64,000 bases of DNA, taken from NCBI RefSeq assembly GCF_019097595.1, contig NC_080732.1, forward strand, positions 3,401,354 to 3,465,353, in the 5' to 3' direction. This DNA comes from Hemibagrus wyckioides (Eukaryota; Chordata; Actinopteri; Siluriformes; Bagridae). The translations under genes were made by a program, and so were the position numbers. The notes beneath the pieces were generated by a model. It was not told the DNA's origin. It searched no databases and was given only the letters and a program-made list of their open reading frames with translations. Below are positions 1 through 14,430 of this stretch, in pieces (within the stretch, counting starts at the first letter, position 1; each line of letters starts with the position of its first letter).

Positions 1-1520
1 ATCATCAGCAGCACTTTATGTTTAGGACACAACTCCTTCGGTTCGAATGGAAACCATTTTTTTTTTCTTTCTTTCCGTGCAGTACTTGGCTCTCCGCTCC
101 TCAGGAAATGAGACGAGGAAGGTGTGTGCTCGGTGCACAGCCCCAGATCGTAGGACATTCTTTACAGAACTATACACACTAAATACCGGAGTGAAATTTC
201 ATGGCCGATTAGCTTTGCCCTTCTGAAGCTTCCTCCACTACTCGGACTCTCGATGACATTTAGTGAGCTGAAATCTTAGCTTCCCAGTGTGTGACACACA
301 CACACACACACTTTAACATGACTGATATTGCTAATCTCAGACCCAAGTTCAGATGACCCCATATAATATCATTATTTACTAGAGTGACATGAGGAAAACA
401 AAAACATTTCTTCACGTCTTATTTTGGGGGTGGAATCTGTTAGTACCGACTGTGCCATAATCCTTATGTGAAATTAAGATTTACAACCCAGCAGCAATTT
501 AGACAAGGCGAAACCATGCAGAAATCAATCCAAAATTGAGCTTGAAGCATACTGGCGATTTTGTTTGCTAAAGAAAAAAAAAAAACGGCGCTGCAAGTTT
601 GTTTACTAGGTTTGTTTTCTTTTTTTAAATGTCGGGTTTTTCTCCCAGCCAGAGATGACCAGCTCTCCATTTTCAATACTGCTGTCGTATTGAGATTGTG
701 TAACTGTTCTGTTTAAGCCATTTGCATAAATGCTGTTTCATGAGATCCTGCGGCCGTGCTCTTTTCCATTTCTGCGCCTCTTGGTGAATAACATGGGGAA
801 ATGTTGTCACATGTAGACTTAATGATCAGATCGATCAGTGAATCAGAACGGAGGTGGTTTGTATCACGCACCTGAAGTGTGTAGAGAACTGGTAGGTAGT
901 CCATTTAATGACCTGTTTAACAGAGCATTCTTACGACCTTGACCCATTGTGCATCGTCTACATGGAAAACGATTGGATGGTTGGCATCCAACTAATATTT
1001 TGAAGAAGATTGATGTTGGATGCTAATGTTTCTTTAATCTTTTTGTTCATTCCATTTCTGTTCAGCCATTTAAGTACATTTGAGGGAAAAAATACTGCTG
1101 AAAATTAAGTCGTTTAAGAATTAACGAGGTCCCGAAAAGCAGATAATGAAGATTAATAAAGCTAATAAAGTAAATGTGTTGCATGACACTGCATGAGCAC
1201 CGGGTTGCCATCCACATCAGCAAAAATCACCCCCTTTGGGATCCCAGTTTGAGCTGCACTTAAACATTACTCTCATCAGCCTGCAACGTCCCCTTTCATC
1301 TGTCAGGGTTCGATTCAGGATAAGAAACCAAAATCAAATAAATGAACCTTATAAATATAAAGTTACCCATATTTTTCAGGTAGCTGATGTACTTGCCTGA
1401 GATCATTATTTACTAATCATTTGCTAAGTATCTGTTACAATTTCTTAAGTTTTACATTTTACACCTGCACCATTAAAAATGTATTTATTTATTTATTTAT
1501 TTTATATGTTACTAACATCA
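1..1520. other. No recognisable gene; left edge of the window
   Basis: AT-rich unique-looking sequence with a short (CA)n run near 294-312 and a TTTA run near 1487-1500. The open frames here are short and show no family similarity I recognise. In human the far side of FAM162A carries KPNA1 and WDR5B, so the 3' untranslated region of a neighbour could lie here, but I see no coding support. Confidence 0.5.
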
Positions 1521-1528
1521 GAGCTAAA

Positions 1529-1933
1529 GGTTGGCGATATGACAGAAATATCATATCATGATATAATGAAACACACGACCACAGTATAATATTACAATAA
1601 ATTGTGCCAGAAATACAGTAGCATTGGTTTTTTTTTAAATAAATCCTGTTTGATTTTAATGTCTAGAAAAAATAAACAGCATTTTAAAAAATTATATATA
1701 TATATATATAGAATTTTTTAAATCCCATTTATTTTGAAATAAAAATGAAATAGCATTAAATAATAATATATAGACATTATATATGTTTTTTTTATTAAAT
1801 TAATAAATAAATTCTGCATAAAGTGAAAATACAAAATCTGTAAAAATTTTATCACTATGATCTCTATCTCTGAAAAGAATATTATGACATAATTGATCAT
1901 GATATCAATATTATATGGTCATATTGCCCAGCC
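1529..1933. mobile_element. hAT-like non-autonomous element ending in GGGCTGGGCAATAT-type termini
   Basis: The left end reads GGTTGGCGATATGAC and the right end, reverse-complemented, reads GGCTGGGCAATATGACC, so the ends are imperfect inverted repeats. Flanks CAGAGCTA (about 1521-1528) and CAGAGCTC (about 1934-1941) match at 7 of 8 bases, the duplication size expected for hAT insertion. The interior is AT-rich with no coding capacity. Fish genomes hold many elements with these termini. Family assignment rests on the termini and flanks only. Confidence 0.5.
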
Positions 1934-2396
1934 CTAACCAGAGCTCTGGATATCGGTCTGATCTGATACTTATTTTCTTTCAGAAGATGAAAAAGATGCT
2001 GTGGAAAGTGAGTTTGTGGGAAAGACAGGGTCTTAGGAACATGTTCTCATGGCAGTTTTAAAAATCTGCCACTAATCTAATTGACAAGGAAGTAGAAAGT
2101 AAATTTGCTCTAAGAATGACATTATCACCTAAAGAAAACCGAGTAAGAAAAAAAAAGTGACAATAACATGACGGATACTTCTCATTTAATCTCTCTTTTT
2201 TTACTCAAAGAACCCTGAATATAACAAAACAACATTAACAAAAATCAAGCAGACGATCAACAGTGCAGATATTTATTTAAGAGTGCAGGAATACTTGACT
2301 GTACTGCTATAGGATTATTTCAGGATAAGTTATGCTGTTTGAATGGTGAACATGAATGGTCACAGAGTTTTAGTGTTCCTGATCCCGGAAAACTCC

Positions 2397-4905
2397 TCAC
2401 TGCGCCTTCTTCTCAGTCAGAGATGCTGCCATTTCTAGCTCCCTCTGCGCCTCTTCTCTTAACCGAGCCTTTTTCTCCATGTTCCTGCTGGTCAGGTTGT
2501 CATGGCGACTTACAGCCTGCAGGGACAGGAATCATTATTATTTTCTGGGTTATGGACTAATAGAAATGTGTGTTATGGATGGAACAGATTGAAAAAAAAA
2601 AGTTTAATTATGATATTCATGTTGATTACTATGATAATCTAAGGTAATATCCACTGATATGGAGGTTTAGCTAATGGTGTCGTTGGGGTCAGAGCTGTAT
2701 AGTGCATTACTGAGACAGGTATATTGGTAAGAATGACACACCTGTTTTCCCATGATGACCATCAGGATGCAGCCTCCAATAGTCAGAGCTATCATGACAT
2801 AGCAGGCCCTAACACGCACTTTGTTCCTGGCGGCATCGATCATCTCAAATCTGGAAATAAGTAACAGACTGTTTATAAACTGCATGTTAAAAATGCTTTT
2901 ACATTTAGTAGTGTTGAAAATCTGAAAGATGATGCATACACTGCACAATACAGACACGTGCCCGCCTTTAGCAATGACTGCAGCTCTTTGCCAGTGAGAG
3001 GAAAATGATTACTAGGAGCTTAATGATGGAATATTCCTACATTTATACACTTCCTGAACAGCATTTAACTAGCCAACATTTAGTCTCTGTTTCTTGTAGC
3101 ATGAATTCAGGAGTGTGAAGCCACGACTTCACTGTGACTGACAGGTACAGCAGCCATGCCCCCTTCACTGTGACTGACAGGAACAGAGGCCACACCTCCT
3201 TCACTGTGACTGTAAGGTACTGAGGCCACACTTCCTTCACTGTGACTGAAAGGTACAGAGGCCACACCTCCTTCACTGTGACATGACAGGAACAGAGGCC
3301 ACACCTCCTTTACTGTGACGTGACAGGCACAGAGGCCACACCTCCTTCACTGTGACGTGACATGACAGGTACAGAGGCCACACCTCCTTTACTGTGACAT
3401 GACAGGTACAGAGGCCACACCTCCTTTACTGTGACTGACAGGTACAGAGGCCACACCTCCTTCACTGTGACATGACAAGCACAGAGGCCACACCTCCTTC
3501 ACTGTGACGTGACATGACAGGTACAGAGGCCACAACTCCTTCACTGTGACATGACGGGTACAGAGGCCATGCCTCCATCCTTGTACGTTACAACATTTTA
3601 ACTTAAAAGCAAACAATTTCTATTCCAAAGCAAAGACTATATTTAGGAACGAAGGACTTTTGTATCACTTTAATGTATAATAAAGTCTCTGTAACCCATC
3701 AAATGAACAGGTCCAGCTCTCTATATGAGCCACGTCTGTTCTTTGATCTCTTCCCAGATATCTCAAATTACACCAATTAACTTTATGCACTGGGAAGTCA
3801 TTTTGTTTCAGAATAAATGCCACATGATATTGCCACTGTTTAATCTGGTTATGTAACAGGAAATGGCCACTTACGACACTTGCTCTGGGATCTGCTCCTT
3901 GGTTTTGAAGCGTCCAGACCACACCAGTATCTTTTTGTCCATCTCGGTTGGTCGGTAGCCGGGCATTTTAAACCCTGCTCTTTGTGCTGCAGAAAACAGC
4001 GAGAGAAATACTCTTTAGTAATACCCTTTGAATTATTAGTTTTCGTTAAATCTAGTGACAAAATTGGTGATCAACCTGTTAAAAAAAAAAAAAGTGTGCA
4101 ACATGACATCAGGTGTTTTTTTTTTATGACCCAGCCATCTAGCCATCACAATTTAGCCCTAGGCTGTGTCAATTTAGCTGTGACTGTTGCCTAATATATC
4201 CCACCCCTTTGACAGCTGCCATTGTAATGAGATAATCAGTATTACTCATGTCACCTATCAGTGGTTATCATGTTCAGTCAGAGTGGTGTATATACCTTGT
4301 AAATTGCCTCAGCTGTGTCTACAGGTATCCATAGGTTATGTTAAATCTAAATCAATCAACAATACATCCCCTGAGGTCCTCTGCTCAAGGACCTCATGAG
4401 CAGAGCTGAGCTTCAGAGAATTCAATAGATAAATAGACTTTAATCAACATAGAAATATAATAATGTTTTAACCTTGTGTTGGCGCAGGTGCCTCATGTGG
4501 TTTACTACACAAACTCCTCCAGCTTGCTGACTTTGGTGCAGATCTCTGCAATTGGCCTAAGGTAAACAGAATGAGAAGGAGATCAACAGCAAAGAAACAT
4601 GCTATGTCATGCCATGTCATGGCACCTATGTCAGAAAAAAATGTGCGACTACTAGGGCACATGGTGTCCTCTTTAGAAGTAGTGACGTCACTAAACGATG
4701 GGGAATCTGGATTGTTTGAAACACTGCATCCATCAAAAGAATGAGAGATATTAAAGTAGGACAAAGATGTATCTCATCAATACATGCACATCAGTCAAAG
4801 GACAAAGAAGATGTAGAAGGAGAAGATCCCATCTCATAACTAGGAACCTTGTAATTTATATACAGTTCTAAGTTCTGGAAGGAAGAATATATGAAACTCT
4901 CTCTC

Positions 4906-4949
<44 letters not shown>

Positions 4950-5052
4950 GCAGATGTTGTCTAAAGGAAGCAGATAACCAGACAATACTGTGTTACTCAC
5001 CTACAAAAGTACCAAAAGCGGCACGAGATCTGCTGATTGCGTTGAAGATCAT
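2397..5052 (-). CDS. fam162a: FAM162A-like mitochondrial membrane protein, 5 coding exons, 158 aa
   Basis: Exons read from the minus strand: 5052-5001, 4556-4473, 3986-3875, 2850-2742 and 2516-2397. All junctions are GT-AG, phases agree and the sum is 477 nt. Family signature: exon 3 encodes the WSGRFK block and exon 4 the FEMIDAARNKVRVRACY block leading into one hydrophobic segment (about residues 98-116, YVMIALTIGGCILMVIMG). A charged, Lys/Glu-rich tail follows in exon 5. FAM162A (HGTD-P) is a small mitochondrial membrane protein linked to hypoxia-induced apoptosis in mammals. The basic first 17 residues could be a targeting sequence. Human FAM162A is about the same length and also neighbours MIX23, which favours fam162a over its paralogue fam162b. 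A possible poly(A) signal (AATAAA on the minus strand) lies at 2272-2277, about 120 bases past the stop. The exon 1-2 junction was chosen because other acceptors give a stop or wrong frame. Confidence 0.9.
3117..3590. repeat. Minisatellite in a fam162a intron
   Basis: About a dozen tandem copies of a 35-47 base unit. Each contains a CTTCACTGTGAC core followed by GACAGGTACAGAGGCCACACC. Unit length varies because a short TGACATGACA piece is present in some copies and missing in others. It lies in the intron between the exons ending at 3875 and starting at 2850. The long open frames across it are a by-product of the repeat. Confidence 0.9.
4907..4946. repeat. (TA)n microsatellite
   Basis: Pure TA dinucleotide run in fam162a intron 1, preceded by a short (CT)n stretch. 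Confidence 0.95.
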
Positions 5053-5802
5053 GACTTTAAGTTAAATATCTCTGAACATCGACTAAAAGGAAAAGATACA
5101 GTGTCGTAAATCTTCGAAAAGACTAGACAGAAAAGCTAACTTTGCACTCCCGTCACTCAAATCAAGTCTAGCTCATTTGTTGTGTTGGTTAAGTGCGCAG
5201 CTCGGCTAGCCTGTGTGTGCTACATTCACTGGTCCAGTGAGTCTGCGTTATACACTGTTTTCCAATTACACAAGCAACATTGTGTACATTTCCTTCGTTA
5301 CGTTTTTTTTTCTACTAAGAGTTTCAGTCTAATGTGGTCATCCTATGTACACAAAAGTGCATAAAACAAGCATACTTATCATGCATTTTGTATTTTCTTT
5401 GCGTGTTCATGGCACAAAATACAATCTTTGCTATTTCATATAGTCCTTTTTCAGTTCATTGTAACGTTCATAACAAACGTAATTTAATACTGTATGTATC
5501 AACCTAAGGTTTAGCATTCGGTTTTTGTTTTCCGCCAGACATTTAGTCAACACACTTCGTTAACATTTTACTCTTATCTAACAGATGGGTGTGCTAAACA
5601 CTTTGTAACGTTTAGTTGCAGTGAAGGTACATCTGCTTAAACGAGCACTTGTGGAGACTGTTAGTAGTCAGTCAAGACCGCCTGTTTAGGACGTTCAAGT
5701 ACAAAAAGGACAATAGAAAGGTGTTACTAAATGTAAAAATTAATATTTTTTAACGACAATCATGTATACATCTGAAATATTAATTATAATTTGTTTTTAC
5801 AG

Positions 5803-5868
<66 letters not shown>

Positions 5869-6093
5869 TCTCTATTATTATGCTTTCTTAAAGTGATTTT
5901 CTTCTATTTCTTTAAATATATATTGCCCACTTGTTAGAGAAACGTATACAGTTTGATTTCCAAGTAAATATATTAACACGAAACGTTTATCAGGTTAACC
6001 AACCAAACTAGTGCAATATTCTTTCATCAATATAATGCAGGCACTGGTTGGACAACTATCACCCTCACAGGTTTTGAGGGCCCTTCAGTCATC
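5053..6093. promoter_or_regulatory. Divergent intergenic region between fam162a and mix23
   Basis: The start codons of two divergently transcribed genes lie about 1 kb apart here, so it must hold both core promoters unless they have distal non-coding exons. I see no strong CpG island. A (TA)n tract sits at about 5808-5865. The head-to-head arrangement is inferred from the gene models; start sites were not located. Confidence 0.5.
5808..5865. repeat. (TA)n microsatellite
   Basis: Uninterrupted TA run between fam162a and mix23. Confidence 0.95.
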
Positions 6094-8885
<2,792 letters not shown>

Positions 8886-9841
8886 ACCGCCGTGCCCTGT
8901 GTAGAGATGTACAGTAGACACTGAGATGGCTGTGAATCGCAACTGGAGTGAACTGGGATGCCGCCACCGCTGTGTCCAAACTCTATAAACCCCTCTCATT
9001 CTCACTGCTGTGTTTCTACAGTAATTTCATACAGCCTGTTGTACAAACAAATGGATTTTTATAAACATTTTTTTTTTCCCCCCAGTCACCAACATGTGTT
9101 TTAGTTCCAATCTCTTTTTATAGTTTACACTGCAACCTGAATTACAGGTGAAACCAGGTGTGTTTGGGTGTGTATTCTGGTGTGCATCCAAGGATATGAA
9201 ATGGGGAAAAAAAAAACATTTTCAGTTCATTGACACCAGGTAACAGCTTAAGAAAAGAAGGTACTACAGTCCTGGTCATATTCTCTAGAGACCAACTTCC
9301 AGGATTAAAGCTTTAACCGTATCATAAGTAAGGAATAAAACACTTGAGGGCATGCTGCTCTAGGAAAGCAATCAGAGATTGGGTGTGGTGAGATGTGACA
9401 CAACATAAAGTCACAACCCAGAAGTTGATCATTTTGCATATTATGACCGCACATTCCTGAAGGGATTTCTCCGTCTCATACCATAGTTATTTTCCCAATA
9501 AACATGTCATGCTTTTTTTAAAATCATTTTATAATTGCTTTTAATGAAGTTGAGCTTCTGCCAAAAAAAATACAGCAAAGTATAAACCTCCCTGCCCTGT
9601 CACTCTAGTGTTAAATAACCTTTACTGACTGGATATTTGTTGGAAATTCAGATGGACAGCCCACAGAAACCAATATATTTGCATAAGTTTCATCTCCCGG
9701 AGGAAGAAATGTGAATGAAGTATATATTTCTGCCAATTTTTTTTATAACAAGCTCTACATTTTTCAATACAAATTTAAACACCATCCCTGTCTGTACACA
9801 TTTGTGTGTCTGTCTTGAATGAAGCCTATAGTTTCAGAAAG

Positions 9842-9945
9842 AGTCGGTGCTCATCTTGGGTTATTGGGGGTTTGTATTCCCTGAAATTCCAGCTTTTTTG
9901 ACTCGCACGTGAGCAAAGTCCTCAGCACCCACAGGGACCTCTGTG
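9842..9945 (-). pseudogene. Stefin (cystatin A/B) exon-3 relic, proximal copy
   Basis: Read on the minus strand, the sequence after an AG at about 9940 gives VPVGAEDFAHVRV. This aligns with [13 protein letters not shown] of the intact stefins at 16.1 and 21.0 kb. About 33 bases covering the second inhibitory loop (LPY) are missing, and the frame stops shortly after. No exon 1 or 2 lies next to it. It is directly downstream of mix23, the position of human CSTA. Confidence 0.7.
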
Positions 9946-10018
9946 ACCATCAGTACATCACCACCAGTTATTATTTGATAAGAGGTTAAAATATATTTAT
10001 TTATCTGTCTCTGTGTGT

Positions 10019-10045
10019 GTGTGAGCGAGAGAGAGAGAGAGAGAA
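10019..10045. repeat. (GT)n(GA)n microsatellite
   Basis: Short GT run passing into GA repeats. Confidence 0.85.
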
Positions 10046-10064
10046 CTGTTTTCTGTCTTGTCTG

Positions 10065-10215
10065 TTACTTTTCACCTTATTCAGAAACAAAGAACACACG
10101 TCCCCTTGCTCATTCATGCAGTTATCCAATCAGATCTCAATCCACCATCAGAATGGGGGAAACGCTTGGTGATTTTGATCATGACATCTTTACACCTGTG
10201 TTGAACAGAAAAGCA
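10065..10215 (+). mobile_element. Degenerate Tc1-like element fragment (second family)
   Basis: The stretch CATCAGAATGGGG followed by GGTGATTTTGATCATGACAT resembles the start of another Tc1-like transposase reading frame common in fish. It is too decayed to define ends. A reverse-oriented fossil of what looks like the same family sits near 45.85-46.35 kb. Confidence 0.45.
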
Positions 10216-10418
10216 TGTCAGTATGTACAACAGTGAGCTAGATTGAATTCAGGAACCGAAAACCACATCGGATGTAGACAGCCTAAAAGATGTACTTTTC
10301 CTTAGTAATTGTTCTACGAGACATATTTGTTATATTTACTAAAACCCTGTGTGTACTGGCTGTGAGCTACAGTTTCTACCTTAGACAGGTGTTTATTTAT
10401 TACTGCTAAACAAAGACT

Positions 10419-10875
10419 TACACCGATCAGGCTTAACATTATGACCACCTGCCTTCTATTGTGTTGTGGTCCCGCTTTTGCTGCTAAAACAGCCCTGACC
10501 TGTCGAGGCATGGACTCCACTGGATTCCTTGAAAGTTTGCTGTGGTATCTGGCACCAAGATTCTAACACATCAACCTTGAGGATACTTACAGGTCTTAAT
10601 AGATACTGACCACTGCAGACTGGGAACACCCCACAAGAGCTGCAGTTTTGGAGATGCTCTGATCCAGTGCTCTAGCCATCACAATTTGGCCCTTTGTCAA
10701 ACTCGCTCAAATCCTTACGCTTGTCCATTTTTCCTGCTTCTAACACATCAACACTGAGGACAAAATGTTCACTTGCTGCCTTATATATCCCACCCACTAA
10801 CAGGTGCCATGATGAGGAGATCATCAGTCTTATTCATGTTACCTGTCACTGGTCATAATGTTATGCCTGATTGTT
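10419..10875 (-). mobile_element. Internally deleted Tc1-like element with both ends
   Basis: It starts with ACACCGATCAGGCTTAACAT and ends with GGTCATAATGTTATGCCTGA, which are inverted-terminal-repeat-like. The left ~140 bases correspond to the transposase C-terminus and 3' end, the right ~285 bases to its N-terminus. The catalytic core is deleted. The right part is shared with the 8.44-8.74 kb fragment through the tandem duplication. Confidence 0.75.
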
Positions 10876-10984
10876 GTATTACTGTGTATTATTTTTCTTC
10901 ACATACACTGGCTTCATCTTACTTTTCTTCTCAGTGCTCGATGGCTTTAGAAACGCTCTGACTTGTAATTCGATTCTACGGCAG

Positions 10985-11026
10985 GTTTTCAACGAACAAC
11001 GTCGAATCCACTACATCCCCCCTTAG
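10985..11026 (+). pseudogene. mix23: Duplicated, disabled copy of mix23 exon 5
   Basis: An AG acceptor is followed by codons for VFNEQRRIHYIPP and then TAG. Compared with the working exon at 8835 the conserved cysteine codon is replaced (TGT to CGT) and the Lys codon has become a stop. If spliced in place of the true exon it would give a protein lacking that cysteine and the last three residues. There is no evidence that it is used. Confidence 0.8.
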
Positions 11027-11894
11027 ATCGATTAAACATCCATGCCCTTTGTAGAGATCTACAGTAGACACTCAGATGGGTGTGAATAGCACCTGGAGTG
11101 AATTGGGATACCGCCAACCGCTGTGTCCGATCTCTATAAACCCCTCAGTCATTCTCACTGCTAGTCTGAACTCCTGTGTTTCTACAGTCACTTCTGCTCT
11201 TCATACAACCTGTTGAACAAAAAATGGATTTTTATGAACATTTATTTTTATCCCCAGTCACCAGCGTGTGTTAGTTCTAATCTCTTTTTATAGTTTACAT
11301 TGCAACCTGAATTACAGGTGTGTTTGGGTGTGTATTCTGGTGTGCATCCAATTTTCAGTTCCTTGGAACCAGGTAACAGCTTAAGAAATGAAGGTACTGC
11401 AATCCTGGTCATATTCTCCAGAGACCCGCTTCCAGGATTAAAGCTTTAACAGTCTCATATAAGTAAGGAGTAAAACACTCCTAAAAAAGCAATCAGAGAT
11501 TTTGTGTGGTGAGATGTGACACAACATAAAGTCACAACCCAGAAGTTACATATTACGATTGCACAGAAGTGATCTCTCCATCTCATACCAAAGTTATTTT
11601 AAAGTCCTTTTATAATTGCTTTTAATGAAGTTGAGTTTCTGCCAAAAAATTACCACAAAGTATAAACCTCCCTGTCCTGTCCTGTCCTGTCCTCACTCTA
11701 GTGTTAAATAACCTTTACTGACTGGATATTTGTTGGAAATTCAGATGAACAGCCCACAGAAACCAATATATTTGCATAAGTTTCATCTCCCAGAGGAACA
11801 AATATAAATGAAGTATATATTTCTGCCAATTTTTTTTTTTTTTATAACAAACTCAAACAGCATCCCTGTCTGTACATGTTTGTGTGTCTGTCTT

Positions 11895-11968
11895 AATGAA
11901 GTTTGTATTCCCTGAAATTTCAGCTTTTTTGACTCACACATGAACAAAGTCCTCAGCACCCACAGGTC
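11895..11968 (-). pseudogene. Stefin exon-3 relic, distal copy
   Basis: Minus-strand reading gives VGAEDFVHV, a stop, and, after a frame change, KLKFQGIQT. The latter aligns with KLELHGIQT of the intact stefins. It shares with the proximal relic the loss of the sequence between these blocks, so the deletion predates the tandem duplication. Confidence 0.7.
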
Positions 11969-12034
11969 TGACAAGACCATCAGAGACTAGTTATTATTTG
12001 ATAATAAGAGGTTCAAGTGTATTAATTTGGGATT

Positions 12035-12140
12035 TTAGAAGACTTAGAGTTTAGCCCTGCAGAAAGCTATGTCTTCTAGGGTTTATCAGTGAAGATGCCA
12101 CATGTTTTGTTCAGCCTGTTCCTCAGCATGAGGCTTGACC
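12035..12140 (-). pseudogene. Stefin exon-2 relic
   Basis: Minus-strand reading begins VKPHAEEQAEQN, which matches the usual start of stefin exon 2 (fish stefins commonly have VKPQAEEKAG). After a one-base frame change it continues FTDKP*KT*LSAGLN, which aligns with [15 protein letters not shown] of the intact genes. Two stops and the frame change mark it as dead. With the exon-3 relic at 11.9 kb it forms a two-exon remnant in correct order and spacing; I found no exon 1. Confidence 0.7.
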
Positions 12141-12702
12141 AAAACCTTAGTTCTCAAACAGTGAAAATCTTATAGCTTGTACTGCTTACTAAATCAGCTT
12201 ACTAAAAACAAACCTTTTATATGGGGTTTTCTGCACTTGAAACCCGAAAGCAATAACAAGATCTTTGCTTTAATGCCGTGTTATGATTACAGAAAAAGTT
12301 CAGTTACTTTGGTTGGACTGTTTCGTTTTATTTTATTTTGTTTTCTTTTGTCTGAAAAAAACACCTGAGGTTTGTGGTGTTTTTGGGGAACTAAGCATCT
12401 CAGGGTGGTGTGATTGAGCCTGGCACGAAATCTTGTTACCACAACAAAGAGGAATATTTTGTCCTGTAAATGTGTTTCATTCCTTTCACTTCACAACAAT
12501 CTTGTCTTGTATTTACAATTTATTAAATCATTCTATTCCTATGACTGGAAGTGCTGAAATGAAGCAACAAACGTTATGTAAACGTCTCCTTACCATACAT
12601 TATTAGCTAATACACATTTATAACTTTTGGCTAAGATCTCTTGTGTTCGCTAGTCTGGCTTTTTGGCCTTTGACTGGGTTCACGTTGCGATCCTTAGTCT
12701 GG
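12141..12702. other. No recognisable gene
   Basis: AT-rich sequence with T-rich runs around 12325-12350. I searched the minus strand for a stefin exon 1 to complete the relic and did not see one. Confidence 0.5.
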
Positions 12703-12945
12703 GTTTGGGGGTGGTGGTAGCTCAAGTGGTTAAATTTCTGGGTCATTGACTTGGAGATTGGGGTTCAAGCCCCAGCACCACCAAGCTGCCCCCTGTTGGG
12801 CTCTTAAGCAAGGCCCAACTCCAGCAGCGCTGCATCATGGCTGATCCTGTGTTCTGATCCCAGCCTCCAAGGGTGGGATATGCGAAGAAAGAATTTCACA
12901 GTCCAGTAATGTCTACGTGACAAAAAAAAGCTACTTAAAACAGAC
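12703..12945 (+). mobile_element. tRNA-headed SINE (family 2)
   Basis: The tRNA-like head reads GGTAGCTCAAGTGGTTAAATT, with a box-B-like GGGGTTCAAGCCCC. It continues through CACCACCAAGCTGCCCCCTGT and ends near GTCTACGTGACAAAAAAA. It is distinct from family 1. Two other copies lie in the duplicated stefin region. Confidence 0.75.
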
Positions 12946-13639
12946 CTGTTATGAGGCTTACATCCAGGACGTTGAGTGAGGTGTAAGCTGATCAGCTGAA
13001 TCAATGTGTGAATTGAAGTACATTGGAATGGCGACAAAATATGAGTTCAAGTATGACCCCAGGACGCTGAGAGCAGACTGGGAACAAATATCAGACCGTT
13101 CTGTTTGTGATTGTGAGACCCTGTGAACAAAAGTGATTATTATTCATTTAATGCTACAGTATACTGAATGAACCTACTGAAGAAGGTGTTCTGGTAAAGC
13201 AGGTGATGAACAGGTTTTTGATTTTAAGAATACACCAAACCTCATCATCAATCATTATTTCTGTAGAGTCATGCTTTTGAACCCAATTATAGTTATAGTT
13301 AGCGGATAAGAGGTTTACAGCCATGACGATCTCGATCCTTTACCTGATTCTATTTTATTCTTGAAGTCAGTTAGGCAAAAAAGCTTGTCATATAAAGAAA
13401 CAAACTCTATGTAATGTCTGAATACTGGAAGCTTTACATCTGAGCGTGACTGGGATGACACTGGAGACTCCTTCCATGAATGCAAATGAAATTAATAATC
13501 GTCTGCTCCACTTTCCAAGTCGGAAAAATGGACTCCAGCTCACGTAATCTAAACATATCATAAGAGCATGAAGCCTTTATTATCTCCAAAAATACATTAC
13601 AGAGGAATTTTTTTCTTTGCATATCCCAGTTGAGGTCAG
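12946..13639. other. No recognisable gene
   Basis: Unique-looking AT-rich sequence. The longest open frame in the area (minus strand, 13434-13949) runs through the SINE at 13.65 kb and shows no family resemblance. Confidence 0.5.
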
Positions 13640-13786
13640 AGCAGGTATGATACAACACCCCTGGAGCACAGAGGGTTTTGCTTAATTGCCCAACGGTGGA
13701 GCTTGGTGGTGCTGGGGCTTGAACCTCAGTCCTCTGATCAACAACCCAGAGCCTTAACCACTTGAGCCCACACCCATCTGGCTCAT
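13640..13786 (-). mobile_element. tRNA-headed SINE (family 2), 5' part
   Basis: Reverse orientation: GGCTCAAGTGGTTAAGGCTC, then a GGGGTTCAAGCCCC-like box, at the right-hand end. The duplicated counterpart at 19.48-19.72 kb is the same insertion but is interrupted by an inverted fragment. Confidence 0.7.
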
Positions 13787-14430
13787 ACCTTACAAGCATA
13801 TATTCCCTGATCAAATACTGATTATTTGTAATAGAAAAAAAAAGACTGGGGATGAATGTAAATAACTGTGAACAATATAAGAACCGGTTTAGCTCCACAT
13901 CTTCCATGATTTCATTTCTACTATACAGTAAGTGTGTAAACTGGTTCATGTATCAAAAACTTCAAGAATAAGATCTGCACATTAGTGCTCAATCATTCCA
14001 TCAGGAATTCTGACATGAACAGATTAGCGTGCATCATCTTAAACCACACTTCCCTAAAGGCTGCAACGCATCATGTGTCATATTTAAGAAGACATTACGC
14101 TGACTACTTCTCAAAATTGCAAAACACCATGTGACGGCAAACCCTAGCAATTTCCTCAAACAACGCTGACCATGTGCTTCATCCCTTTATTATTAGTTAC
14201 CATAGCAACTCGGGGTGGAAAAACAAAGGTGGCCTTCCATTTCCATTTCTTTATCTGTATTAAACAGATAATGGACACATTGATGGATAGATCTTAATAA
14301 TGAAGACTCAGGAACATGGCTGATTTATGTTACAGGTTTGTCAGCAGAAGCTCATTTCTTGTCAGGTTTATAACTAATGCAGAATAAACATGTAGTGATT
14401 AACAACACATAAATAAATATGTAACTTAAC

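Larger units (their letters stand above)
10589..12010. repeat. Tandem duplication, distal copy
   Basis: Second copy of the 8.44-9.98 kb block. It differs by substitutions and small indels, including a short tandem of CCTGT near 11672-11692. It contains a disabled copy of mix23 exon 5 and a second stefin exon-3 relic. Confidence 0.85.

Noticed and set aside
3043..3616. Three overlapping minus-strand open frames rich in VKEVWPL or SEGGVAS repeats
   Set aside because: They are translations of the intronic minisatellite and are open only because the unit lacks stops.
12723..12785. Possible tRNA gene (A-box- and B-box-like sequences)
   Set aside because: Part of a SINE. No closed cloverleaf could be drawn and the body continues into the SINE tail. 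The same applies to the family-1 SINE heads.
13434..13949. 171-codon minus-strand open frame
   Set aside because: Runs through a SINE fragment and unique sequence, has no recognisable domain or splice-site support, and is disrupted in the duplicated block.
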